From positions 62,001 through 126,000 of the forward strand of contig NZ_WSQA01000013.1 in the NCBI RefSeq assembly GCF_009768885.1: a DNA stretch of 64,000 bases. Reading direction: 5' to 3'. Each line of letters starts with the position of its first letter. Within the stretch, counting starts at the first letter, position 1. This DNA comes from Sphingobacterium humi. Its GTDB lineage: Bacteria; Bacteroidota; Bacteroidia; Sphingobacteriales; Sphingobacteriaceae. This document shows positions 34,946-43,699 of the stretch, one piece after another. Made by a program: the position numbers and the translations under genes. Below the pieces are notes generated by a model that was not told the origin of the DNA, ran no database searches, and saw only the letters and a list, made by a program, of their open reading frames with translations.

Positions 34946-37900
34946 TTACTGTTTATTCATGGTTTTATAGGAGTCTGGCAAGGACTTGAGGTAGGCCATT
35001 AGGTCTGATAACTCTTCTTGGCTCAAGCTTTTTTCCAAGCCCGGAGGCATCATAGACACCGCATGCTGCTCGGAAGAGACAATCTCTGCTCGCGGAATAC
35101 GCACCTCTGCTCCAGGACCAACCGCCAGGATTATTAAATCGGGAAACTGCTCCTTGATAACGCCGAGGTAGGTTTTTGTTTTTGTCTTCACCTGATATGT
35201 ATCGTACTCTCTAGCGAAACTTACACTTGGGTAGACAATGGCCTCCAGGATATCATGACTTGATCTGATTTCTCCGATATTGCTTAAGTCTGGACCGAAG
35301 TGTGCCCCCTCCTGCCCCACAGCATGGCAGGTAAAACAAGCTGCTTTCCCGAAAAAGACCTTTTTCCCACGTTCAAGATCACCACGACTCAGGCTTGCTT
35401 CCAGCTGCTCCAACTTAGACAAGCGCTCGGCATGGCGCGCTCTTAAGGCATCCATTAAAGGTTTCCCTTCTTTCTGCACCTTTTCCGGAAAGTTGGCCAG
35501 CAACTTTTCCATGTCTTGCTCCGAAAGATTATCCAAGCGATCTTTGGTCTGGCTGAGTGCCTTGATCAATGCCAAGCCTACTGCTTCGCTTTTACTGCCT
35601 TCAAAAGCAGTCATTAAGCTTGGTAGTAGGAAAAGATCGGCTGTCCCGACATACTGTTCGGCCAGTTCCTTTTGCTGCCCTTCGTTAAGCTTAGCACGTG
35701 CTAGCAGTCGGGCTGCCGATTGTCGGATAGGTGATTCGGTAGGCGGCTTGAGGAAACCCGTCAAAATGTTGAATTCCTTTGCTGATAGTTCTGGAACTGT
35801 CATTCCGCGAGCTCCTAATGCGCCAATCCGGAAATCAGGATCGGCGGAGTTATCTTCAATAATCTTTGCTAAGTCATTATTCAAGGCCGCTAACCGTCGG
35901 GATTCAATCAGGGCGAGTACAGACCGTTGCAAGACATCATTCCCGGAGCGCAGCAGATTGCCTAATTGTAACGTCCATGCATTTGGAAAATCCTTAACGG
36001 GGCTCTCGGAAATAACCGTTAATAGTAGTTGTTTCCAAGAATTAGAGGCTTGGTTATTTCCAAGTTCTTTGGCCATATAGCCTTGAAGCTTGGGGTTTTC
36101 ACTGAAAGTAATAAGTAACTTCTGAACTGCAGAAAGTTCATCCTTATTGAGTTCTTCCATGTTCAAGCCGCTTTGCAGGAAGCTGATCACCATATCTGCC
36201 CATGCAGGTCGGTGGGAGGCAATCCAAATGCCTGTATTGCGAAGTGCCGGCTGTTTGCTTTGCAGAAAGGCGAGCACCTGCTCTTGGCGAAGTGGGGAAT
36301 TATCCATTTGATCGAGCGCAATAACAGCAGCTTTCCGACTGCCTTCCGAGGTATGGTTTAAGGCAGGAATTAACAATTCCGGTTTTTTAAGGGTAATTAA
36401 ACTATGGATGATAGCATGTTCTACAAAACGGTCGTTCGGATTGGATGCCGCACTCAATAAGGCCGGAATACAGCGAGGATCTCCGATTTGTCCTAATGCT
36501 GTTGCCGCTTGCCGACGTACCGATGCTGAATCTTGCTGTACCAGCTGCATCAGCATATCGACAGATTCGCGATCTGCAGCAAGTCCAAGACTGCGACTAG
36601 CCGCGGTACGAACAGTAGCACTGTTATCCTTTAGCGACCCTCGCACGGCTGCAATAGCTTCTATGCTACCAATACGCGCCAAAGCAAACAGCGCAGCAAG
36701 GCGGCTATCCTCGTTTTTATCCTGAAGCATCTTTACTAATGCTGGTACGGAATTCGATCCTGCTGCGACTAATTTTTCGACCGCAGCATCTTTAACCATT
36801 ACACGTGAATCATTGATAAGACCTGCTAACTCCTCAGGACTTCTTTTACTGAGCTCCAGTGCTTTGCCCCAAGGATCTTTTACTGGACTTGCATCTTTCC
36901 TGCGGATCCTGTATATCCCTCCTGCTACATCAGGCTTAGCAACCCGCGATAAAGGACAGCCTTCGATAAACCATCCACCAGTGATGATAACCAACAGACT
37001 TCCATCCGCGTCTTGCAGTACATCCGTAGGATGGGTATCCGGGTTTTTTGAGGTCATAAAATCCTCTTCTTCGGTTTTAAAAGTTGCACCCACTGCTGTA
37101 ACGCGGTGGCGGGTGATTTTGCCGGTATTAAATACGGCACTGAATAAATCGCCATTGTATTCATTGCCGAGCCCCTCTCCCCGATAACGTAAGAGTCCGG
37201 AATGGGCAATCCTTGGCAACTTGGTCATCACAGGCATGAGATCGCCGGTCAGTTTCAGCTGATCTTCGTCGATTACGCTATTGTATTTCGGATATACGCC
37301 GCCTTCCACCCAATGCATCAGCGCATCCCGCTGTCCATTCTGGGGGTCGGTAAAATAGGTCATCGTGCCTATGGTTTCGCCGCCCGGCATAAAAACCATC
37401 TCGATGGTATTGTCAAAACCTCCCCCAGCAACAGATTCTAGGCCCGTTCCGTCAGGGCGACAGCGCCATATGCGCGCGCCTTTACCTTTCAGCTGGGCCC
37501 CTTCTTTTGTTGTTATATCAAATCCTCGGCGTGCATCGCATAGATACAGCCATCCGTCTGGCCCCATAAACGGGCCATGCAAGGTCGCCGCATTCGCATT
37601 GAGTACCCAGCCATTTAAGATGACATCCTTCTTATCTGCTATTCCATCATTATCGGTATCCGTATAGCGCATCAAATTCGGAGGTGCCGCCGCATACAAG
37701 CTTCCCTGATAGAATGTTCCTCCCATAGGCAAGGGAATGCTATCTACATAAATCGTGCTTTTATCAAACTTTCCATCGCCATCCGAATCTTCCAACAAAC
37801 GTATGTGGTAGCTCGGCTCCGCAAGCATTTTCTCCGTCCCCATGGTGTTTACTCCCGTCGACTCGAATACAAATAGACGCCCTTGATCGTCAAAGCTGGC

Positions 37901-38155
37901 AAACATAGGGAAGGAAATGAGATCCGGGGAAACAGCTTCTTCAATAACAAAGCCTTCCGGAACCTGGAGGTAGGACATGGAATCGTTGTCTTCCTTGCTG
38001 GGGTTCTGGACGCAGGAGGAGAATATAAGTAAGGTTATTCCTAAGAATAATGCAATAAAGTAAAGAAGTTTAACGCTTTTTGGAAAACTGCAATTAAGCT
38101 CCCCTTGCGTTATATTTCTCGATTCAGCAGCATAGGAATCTCCAGAAATTTTCAT
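34946..38155 (-). CDS. Lipoprotein dehydrogenase-like propeller, HEAT repeats, cytochrome c
   Basis: About 1069 residues from the Met at 38155. The N-terminus has a hydrophobic segment ending in lipobox-like IFSSC. Then comes a PVC/Bacteroidota membrane-bound dehydrogenase propeller (about 65-430, with LLEDSDGDGKFDKSTIYVD and GPDGWLYLCDARRG). HEAT repeats follow at about 450-900 (DSRLAALFALARIGSIEAIAAVRGSLKDN, SVRRQAATALGQIGDPRCI). The C-terminus is a c-type cytochrome with the heme motif CFTCH and Met ligand candidate MMPPGLEK. It is probably a periplasmic or surface electron-transfer enzyme for a sugar or alcohol substrate. The longer frame adds 24 unsupported residues. Confidence 0.85.
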   Translation of the reverse strand: MKISGDSYAAESRNITQGELNCSFPKSVKLLYFIALFLGITLLIFSSCVQNPSKEDNDSMSYLQVPEGFVIEEAVSPDLISFPMFASFDDQGRLFVFESTGVNTMGTEKMLAEPSYHIRLLEDSDGDGKFDKSTIYVDSIPLPMGGTFYQGSLYAAAPPNLMRYTDTDNDGIADKKDVILNGWVLNANAATLHGPFMGPDGWLYLCDARRGFDITTKEGAQLKGKGARIWRCRPDGTGLESVAGGGFDNTIEMVFMPGGETIGTMTYFTDPQNGQRDALMHWVEGGVYPKYNSVIDEDQLKLTGDLMPVMTKLPRIAHSGLLRYRGEGLGNEYNGDLFSAVFNTGKITRHRVTAVGATFKTEEEDFMTSKNPDTHPTDVLQDADGSLLVIITGGWFIEGCPLSRVAKPDVAGGIYRIRRKDASPVKDPWGKALELSKRSPEELAGLINDSRVMVKDAAVEKLVAAGSNSVPALVKMLQDKNEDSRLAALFALARIGSIEAIAAVRGSLKDNSATVRTAASRSLGLAADRESVDMLMQLVQQDSASVRRQAATALGQIGDPRCIPALLSAASNPNDRFVEHAIIHSLITLKKPELLIPALNHTSEGSRKAAVIALDQMDNSPLRQEQVLAFLQSKQPALRNTGIWIASHRPAWADMVISFLQSGLNMEELNKDELSAVQKLLITFSENPKLQGYMAKELGNNQASNSWKQLLLTVISESPVKDFPNAWTLQLGNLLRSGNDVLQRSVLALIESRRLAALNNDLAKIIEDNSADPDFRIGALGARGMTVPELSAKEFNILTGFLKPPTESPIRQSAARLLARAKLNEGQQKELAEQYVGTADLFLLPSLMTAFEGSKSEAVGLALIKALSQTKDRLDNLSEQDMEKLLANFPEKVQKEGKPLMDALRARHAERLSKLEQLEASLSRGDLERGKKVFFGKAACFTCHAVGQEGAHFGPDLSNIGEIRSSHDILEAIVYPSVSFAREYDTYQVKTKTKTYLGVIKEQFPDLIILAVGPGAEVRIPRAEIVSSEQHAVSMMPPGLEKSLSQEELSDLMAYLKSLPDSYKTMNKQ

Positions 38156-38338
38156 AAACGTAGGATAATCGTTAGCTCTTCCACAGCCAAAAAACTGTGT
38201 AAGAGTACACTTACTTATAAAACTCATTTTGAAAAATTTAGGTTTCTTTTCTCTCTTGTCTACACAAGATAATCAAATATAGCAAAACATTTCAGATATT
38301 AATCCTTTCTGTTTATTTCCCTCCTTTTATCCCTACCT

Positions 38339-38375
38339 GTTCAAAATCGAACAAAGAAACGTTCGAAATCGAACA
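38339..38375. promoter_or_regulatory. Paired palindromic activator sites
   Basis: GTTCAAAATCGAACA (38339-38353) and GTTCGAAATCGAACA (38361-38375) are near-identical palindromes with 22-base centre spacing, two helical turns apart. They lie about 55-90 bases upstream of the candidate sigma-54 promoter, the usual position for enhancer-binding protein sites. They could also serve the divergent gene at 38155. Confidence 0.55.
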
Positions 38376-38429
38376 GCCTAACTCTAAAACAATATTCACA
38401 ACAACCTCACTAACAGTGTATTAAAAACA

Positions 38430-38445
38430 TGGCAAATAGATTGGA
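38430..38445 (+). promoter_or_regulatory. Candidate sigma-54 promoter of the FtsX permease
   Basis: TGGCAAATAGATTGGA aligns with TGGCAC-N5-TTGCA with correct 10-base spacing of the GG and the second box. The one important mismatch is G instead of C in the -12 GC dinucleotide. It is 83 bases upstream of the start at 38528. The remaining bases of 38228-38527 show no gene. Confidence 0.45.
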
Positions 38446-38527
38446 ATAAACTTTACAGCTATAAAACGCAATGTTTAACGCGTAATGAATAATCATTTCG
38501 GTATCTTAAAATCTTAAATCATAGCCT

Positions 38528-40906
38528 ATGTTTACCAGCTATATAAAAATTGCCATTCGTAATCTTAAAAAGAACAAGGGTTTTACAACGATTAATATTA
38601 TCGGCTTATCCCTTGGCATGGCCGGTGCTTTATTAATTACGCTATGGTTGCAGAATATGCTGACGATGGACAGGTATCATGAAAAGAATGACCGTTTATA
38701 TACCATTAGCAATAGAGATGGTATTCAAGGGTCGAAACATGCCTGGGTATATACGCCGAAGATATTAGGGGAGGAATTGGGAAAAACCTACGCAGATATC
38801 GAATCCTATAGTCGTTATAACGGTAATAATAAATTTTTAACAACCTATAATGACAAAAAACTAAAAACGGATATTGCATTCGTAGATTCCGGATTCTTCC
38901 ACCTGTTCGATGTCAAAATTATCGCAGGTCAAAAAACAGGCTTACTAACCGACCCCAGCTCCATTGTACTGACGCAAAAAAAAGCCCAGGATCTATTCGG
39001 CAATGAAAATCCTATTGGGAAAATAATAAAGATCGATTCCGTCGATCAGGCAAAAGTACAGGCGGTAATCGAAGACATGCCCGCAAACTCTAGTTTTGAT
39101 TTTGAGAGTTTGATTTCTTGGGATTATGCGAAATCAATTGATTACTACGATGAAAACTGGTCTAATAATTCCATTCAAACCTATGTTCTATTAAAAAAGG
39201 GTGTTGATCTAAGCCAGTTCAACGCGAAGATAATCGACTTTTCAAAGAACCATATCAATATAAATAATGACTATACGCCAAGCACGGTAGAGATTTTCGC
39301 CAGCCCTTATCAAGATAATTACCTCTACAATAATGGGGAAGGGGGTACCTATAGCTCGGGAAGAATCGACCTGGTCAAGCTCTTTGCCTGGATTGGGAGT
39401 TTTATTCTGTTGGTCGCTTGCATCAATTTTATGAACTTGAGCACCGCTAAATCAGAACGAAGGGCCAAAGAAGTTGGTGTTAGGAAGGTTATCGGCGCTA
39501 ATAGAAAAAGCTTGATGCTACAGTTTTTAATGGAAAGCATGCTAATCAGTCTGCTTGCTTTGGTGCTATCGCTTGTCATCATCGTGCTCGTGCTTCCCTA
39601 TTTCAATGAATTGGTATCAAAAAACCTCTCCATTTCATTCATTACCCCAACAACCTGGCTGTTTTTAATCGCCTTTTCCTTGATAACCGGTTTATTTGCT
39701 GGCACCTATCCTGCTTTTTTCCTATCCGCTTTCAAACCTATCCATACCCTAAAGGGTAAATTCAAGGCCAAAACCGGCGGGATAAGTATTCGTTCTACCC
39801 TGGTTGTTGTTCAGTTTACCCTGGCCATCATCCTCATTATTGCTACCGTAGTGGTGAGCAGACAGATTCAACACAGTAAAGATCGCGATCGGGGCTATCA
39901 GGAAAACGGATTGTTATATACGGAGATCGAAGGTAATATCAATAAGCAATACCTAAATATTAGGAATGAATTATTAGCGAGCAATGCTGTTGTTTCCGTT
40001 TCTAAAAATATGTCGCCTGTAACAGACCGATACAGCTCAGGCTGGGGATTCACCTCCAGTGAATCAGTTGAAGAGGATAAAAAGATAAACTTCAATCGAT
40101 TCAGTACGGATGCAGATGCCGTAAAAAACCTGGGATTTACCTTAGTAGCAGGCCGCGATATCGATGTCTACAAATTCCCGACCGATAGTTCTGCCATACT
40201 GATCAATGAAGCTGCCGTGCAAGCTTTAAAACTCAAAAACCCGATAGGAAGTATCGTCGATGGTGACGGTCAAAAACTAACTGTAGTAGGCGTTATAAAA
40301 GACTTTGTGATGGCCTCTCCTTTTGGTAAGAATGAACCCACCGTTATTTTGGGCCCAGCAGCTTGGTTTAACGTCATTCATTATCGATTAAATCCAGAAC
40401 GACCTATAGCCGATAACCTGAAAACCATTGAAAGCATCTTCAAAAAATATAACCCCGATTATCCTTTCTCCTATCATTTTATTGACCAGGTTTTTGCAGA
40501 TAAATTTAAAGAAGCAAAAGCCGTTGGCACCATTGTGATGCTCTTTGCTGGCCTTACCATCTTTATTTCTTGTTTAGGATTATTAGCACTCATCGCCTAT
40601 ATGGCGGAAACAAGGATGAAGGAAATTGCTGTCCGGAAAGTACTAGGCGCCTCTATTCCCCAAATAACCAGACTCCTTTCCATGGATTTCATCAAATTGG
40701 TCGTGCTATCTATTGTAATAGCCTCGCCTATTGCCTGGTGGGCGATGACAAATTGGTTAAAAAATTACGAATACCGCATCCATATCGAATGGTATTATTT
40801 TGTGGTCGCCGGACTGCTCGCTATTGTCATTTCCCTAGCCACGATTAGTTTTCAATCGATAAAAGCAGCATTGGCAAATCCAGTAGATAGCTTGCGGGAT
40901 GAATAA
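38528..40906 (+). CDS. FtsX/MacB-like ABC transporter permease
   Basis: A 792-residue inner-membrane protein with two complete MacB_PCD-FtsX modules: MFTSYIKIAIRNLKKNKGFTTINIIGLSLGMAGA (helix 1, about 18-40), a large periplasmic domain, three helices near 285-405 including KSERRAKEVGVRKVIGANRKSLMLQF, and a second set near 430 and 680-785 with METRMKEIAVRKVLGAS. No ATPase gene adjoins it, as is common in Bacteroidota, where these permeases occur in large families. It may act in mechanotransmission or export of peptides or lipids. A candidate sigma-54 promoter precedes it. Confidence 0.92.
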   Translation: MFTSYIKIAIRNLKKNKGFTTINIIGLSLGMAGALLITLWLQNMLTMDRYHEKNDRLYTISNRDGIQGSKHAWVYTPKILGEELGKTYADIESYSRYNGNNKFLTTYNDKKLKTDIAFVDSGFFHLFDVKIIAGQKTGLLTDPSSIVLTQKKAQDLFGNENPIGKIIKIDSVDQAKVQAVIEDMPANSSFDFESLISWDYAKSIDYYDENWSNNSIQTYVLLKKGVDLSQFNAKIIDFSKNHININNDYTPSTVEIFASPYQDNYLYNNGEGGTYSSGRIDLVKLFAWIGSFILLVACINFMNLSTAKSERRAKEVGVRKVIGANRKSLMLQFLMESMLISLLALVLSLVIIVLVLPYFNELVSKNLSISFITPTTWLFLIAFSLITGLFAGTYPAFFLSAFKPIHTLKGKFKAKTGGISIRSTLVVVQFTLAIILIIATVVVSRQIQHSKDRDRGYQENGLLYTEIEGNINKQYLNIRNELLASNAVVSVSKNMSPVTDRYSSGWGFTSSESVEEDKKINFNRFSTDADAVKNLGFTLVAGRDIDVYKFPTDSSAILINEAAVQALKLKNPIGSIVDGDGQKLTVVGVIKDFVMASPFGKNEPTVILGPAAWFNVIHYRLNPERPIADNLKTIESIFKKYNPDYPFSYHFIDQVFADKFKEAKAVGTIVMLFAGLTIFISCLGLLALIAYMAETRMKEIAVRKVLGASIPQITRLLSMDFIKLVVLSIVIASPIAWWAMTNWLKNYEYRIHIEWYYFVVAGLLAIVISLATISFQSIKAALANPVDSLRDE

Positions 40907-40931
40907 AAGACAATAGGAACTTAATAATTCC

Positions 40932-40941
40932 TTACCTTTGC
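40932..40941 (+). other. Candidate attL decamer
   Basis: TTACCTTTGC is one of two direct TTAnnTTTGC decamers bounding the AT-rich insert (other at 50577-50586). It is one base off the known CTnDOT target GTAnnTTTGC. The bases after it (TTCCC) differ from those after the right copy (ACCCA), as expected for CTnDOT-type coupling sequences. Confidence 0.5.
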
Positions 40942-41083
40942 TTCCCAAAGCGAGCACCCAGAATGCATAACCCGCCTTATATTCAGTCAGTTATGATTAA
41001 AAAGCAACAAATAGAAAACATAGAACTCTCTATTTTTTTGACAAAAAAATTATAAAGTTTTTATAAAAGTTTGAAAAGTATCC

Positions 41084-41105
41084 GACTACGTGACTACACG
41101 ACTAC
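41084..41105 (+). repeat. GACTAC triple repeat at element left end
   Basis: GACTAC occurs three times with 8-base period. It belongs to a wider set of ATGTAGT/ACTACA motifs in the element's non-coding gaps (see 45408-45748 and 46614-46638). Confidence 0.5.
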
Positions 41106-41121
41106 AATATTTAGAGACTAG

Positions 41122-41952
41122 CTAAGTTGCAACTTCCTTAATAATTTTAGATAACCATTGTTCACTTATAGCTAATTTTCTAAATGCTAAAAATTCATTT
41201 TTTAAATCCTCAGAATCAGACTTAAAATTCCTGACGTTTGTTTTGATAGCTGTCATTTGATTCGATTTGCTGTCGCGATTAGATAGAATTGCATCTCTAA
41301 TATTCTCTCTAAATCTATCTAAAAGACCTCTTCTTAAATCAACTAGAATATCCCGATTTAACCTACATAGCTCAATCGTATAAATAAATCTTGGATCTCG
41401 GGAAGAGATTCTTCCATCCTTAGAAAAAACTAAAAATTTCTCTGGATCAATTTGTTCTGGATTTATTAATAATGGACGTTCAACTACGTTGTAACGTTCT
41501 GAAAAATGATTAATTAATTTTAAGTTATGATCATTAAGTTCAAATCTAATCTCATCACCTTCAATTTCAAAATTGTTACCTTTGGAACTATTGCACAACG
41601 GACAGGACATTAATAAATTGTCCCAAGAATATGCTAACCAATAGTAAATCGATTTCGGTCTATAATGCTCAATATGATAATATTCAATTTTTTGTTCGCA
41701 AAAAGCACACTTACCATTATAAATATTGATTAATCCCAACTTAACATCTTTTTGCTTATAACGACTGTTATATCTATTGCTATCTATATATCTTCCTAAA
41801 TTTATTAATTCAATTCTTCGATTATGTGTACTAGTTGCAGCTCTCGGAACAGGGATATTCCTCTTTCCAACTCGTTCAGGAAACAACTCAGAAAATGCTG
41901 GAATCAGAGATTGAGGGACTATCTGAAGGTTTTTAAATATTCTAATCATCAC
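41122..41952 (-). CDS. HNH endonuclease, PtuB-like
   Basis: A 276-residue nuclease. The HNH/zinc core lies at about 80-127: C82-x2-C85 in KCAFCEQKIE, H93-x-E95-H96 in HIEHYRPK, WDNLLMS with N112, and C117-x2-C120 in CPLCNSSKGNNF. This is the pattern of the putative HNH endonuclease family seen with Septu (PtuB) and some retrons. The C-terminal 150 residues are helical and probably contact the ATPase. It overlaps the ATPase gene by 11 bases and is the last gene of the operon. The most likely role is the DNA- or RNA-cleaving effector; the target is unknown. No retron reverse transcriptase is present. Confidence 0.88.
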   Translation of the reverse strand: MMIRIFKNLQIVPQSLIPAFSELFPERVGKRNIPVPRAATSTHNRRIELINLGRYIDSNRYNSRYKQKDVKLGLINIYNGKCAFCEQKIEYYHIEHYRPKSIYYWLAYSWDNLLMSCPLCNSSKGNNFEIEGDEIRFELNDHNLKLINHFSERYNVVERPLLINPEQIDPEKFLVFSKDGRISSRDPRFIYTIELCRLNRDILVDLRRGLLDRFRENIRDAILSNRDSKSNQMTAIKTNVRNFKSDSEDLKNEFLAFRKLAISEQWLSKIIKEVAT

Positions 41953-43699
41953 TCAATTCCTGATCAGTTATTTGTTTAATAAGATCCTCAATGTCTTTAT
42001 CAGAAATATGTACATCACCCCTTTTCTTCATTAAATCAAGTCTTTTATTCAATTCATCATTAATCTTGTATAACAAAAAATTTTCACTTGTATCTGCTGA
42101 TGAATTATTAATATCTAATCTTGCAGATTCTAAACTAAAAAGACTTGAAGTGACGAGAGTGTTTAGCATCAGATGATTAAGATTTTTACGGTAATAAGGT
42201 TCCGAAATTCTTGAAATACCATCTTCATCATTTCGATAAACTTTGAAAATTAAAGCCTCATCGGACGCTCCTTGAATAATAGTTGGACTATGAGTAGTAA
42301 AAATAAATTGAATGTATTTGAATGTTTCTCTTAATTTACTAACTATCACTTTTTTCCATTTAGGATGTAAATGTAAATCAATTTCATCAACGAGAACAAC
42401 TGCAGGGATCTTAAAGATGTCTAAATTCGATTTTGCTATTCCCTGAAGACGATAAATTAAATCAATGACAAAAATGGTAATACTTTTATACCCTTCTGAT
42501 AATTGGAGAAATTTCATTTGTCTTCCCTTTTCAAAGAAAAACAATTCGTTTTCAAGGAATTTAATTCGTACATTCCTCTCTAAGATATTATATATTACTT
42601 CTTCGATAATATCAATAGTTGAATACTCTGAATTACTATTGTCTAAATCAAATAATTTCTGATCTTTCAACCATTTTTCAGGACTTATTAAAACCACTTC
42701 GGAATCAAATAAAGACATAAATCCATACTTCTCATGATCTTCACCAAATCTCCCCCTATGAGTACCATACGCAAATAAATTACTTAAATAGCTATTTTTA
42801 ACCCCAAGAGAATTTTTACCAATGATTCTTAGTTCCTTATTGTCTTTAATGATTTCTCTGATTTTCCCAGTCCGCTCCTGATCAGTCGATTCTAACACAT
42901 AATTTTGATTGAAAGCCAGATATATAGCCATCAAAACAAGGGATTTTCCATCGCCATTTTCTCCTACAAAATAAATTTCCTTTGATCCTTCAAAATTCAG
43001 TTGAGCCTTTTCCTCAATACTATAAAATTTCGAAATTTGGACTTCATCAATGATACTAAAATCTTGTAAATAACCGTGATCATTCATTTCATTTGGCAGA
43101 ATCCAATTCAAGAACTTTTCTTCTTCTTGACAAAAAACTTCATGTAACCTTAAGTCTTGCAAACATTCTCTTAAATTACCTTCATTAATAGTGTCTTTTG
43201 AGATACCATTCAACCTATCAATTAAAAGATCTTTAAAAAGTGGTCCTATCAGCTTATTCGTAAGCAAAATTGAAAAATCATATGGAACTAAATCTACTCT
43301 TCGATAAATCGGCTTTGATGCTCCAGACTCCACCAAACAACTCCTGATATTCGTATACATCTTACCCTCAGACACTTGGAACAACCCAGTCATAAGGTCT
43401 GTACCTGATTTTCTAAATATCTCCATCACACTATGATGTGTTAGAATTAAAGAAAATAAGCCAAACAAACCTTTCTCCTTTGGAAACTTCAAAATTTCTA
43501 ACCAATAGTAAGGAATCTTATCTTTCAAAGATTTCATCCCTAGAAAAGATTTTAAGATTGGTAAATTTATTTTAGAATCCTGATTTACATAGCTAATTAG
43601 CGTTTCCTTATCATATAATATATCTAAGACTTGAACAATATCAAATTTTGTCCAAGAGGTAGTAAGTTTCGTAATATCAAATTTAGATTGGTTGATCAT
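41942..43699 (-). CDS. ABC/AAA ATPase, PtuA-like, with long N-terminal extension
   Basis: 585 residues. The ATPase core is of the AAA_15/AAA_21, SMC-like ABC class: Walker A GENGDGKS at 246-253, signature LSEGYKS at 400-406, Walker B and D-loop VLVDEIDLHLHPKWKK around 435-450, and the switch His in TTHSP at about 469-472. Typical PtuA and OLD proteins carry the Walker A within the first 60 residues; here about 240 residues of unrecognised, mostly helical sequence come first. The extension could sense DNA, the methyltransferase or an invader signal. The gene overlaps the methyltransferase by 17 bases and the HNH gene by 11. Probable role: sensor and nuclease regulator. Confidence 0.88.
   Translation of the reverse strand: MINQSKFDITKLTTSWTKFDIVQVLDILYDKETLISYVNQDSKINLPILKSFLGMKSLKDKIPYYWLEILKFPKEKGLFGLFSLILTHHSVMEIFRKSGTDLMTGLFQVSEGKMYTNIRSCLVESGASKPIYRRVDLVPYDFSILLTNKLIGPLFKDLLIDRLNGISKDTINEGNLRECLQDLRLHEVFCQEEEKFLNWILPNEMNDHGYLQDFSIIDEVQISKFYSIEEKAQLNFEGSKEIYFVGENGDGKSLVLMAIYLAFNQNYVLESTDQERTGKIREIIKDNKELRIIGKNSLGVKNSYLSNLFAYGTHRGRFGEDHEKYGFMSLFDSEVVLISPEKWLKDQKLFDLDNSNSEYSTIDIIEEVIYNILERNVRIKFLENELFFFEKGRQMKFLQLSEGYKSITIFVIDLIYRLQGIAKSNLDIFKIPAVVLVDEIDLHLHPKWKKVIVSKLRETFKYIQFIFTTHSPTIIQGASDEALIFKVYRNDEDGISRISEPYYRKNLNHLMLNTLVTSSLFSLESARLDINNSSADTSENFLLYKINDELNKRLDLMKKRGDVHISDKDIEDLIKQITDQELSDD

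Noticed and set aside
35280..36080. 266-codon plus-strand frame opposite the cytochrome/HEAT gene
   Set aside because: Shadow frame of a strong coding region; Ser/Arg-rich composition and no motifs.
40964..41056. 30-codon frame (MHNPPYIQSVMIKKQQ) just inside the element left end
   Set aside because: Too short, no homology recognised, no supporting downstream gene; possibly a remnant.
41122..43699. Retron
   Set aside because: The ATPase-HNH pair resembles retron effectors, but there is no reverse transcriptase nor msr/msd-like repeat nearby.
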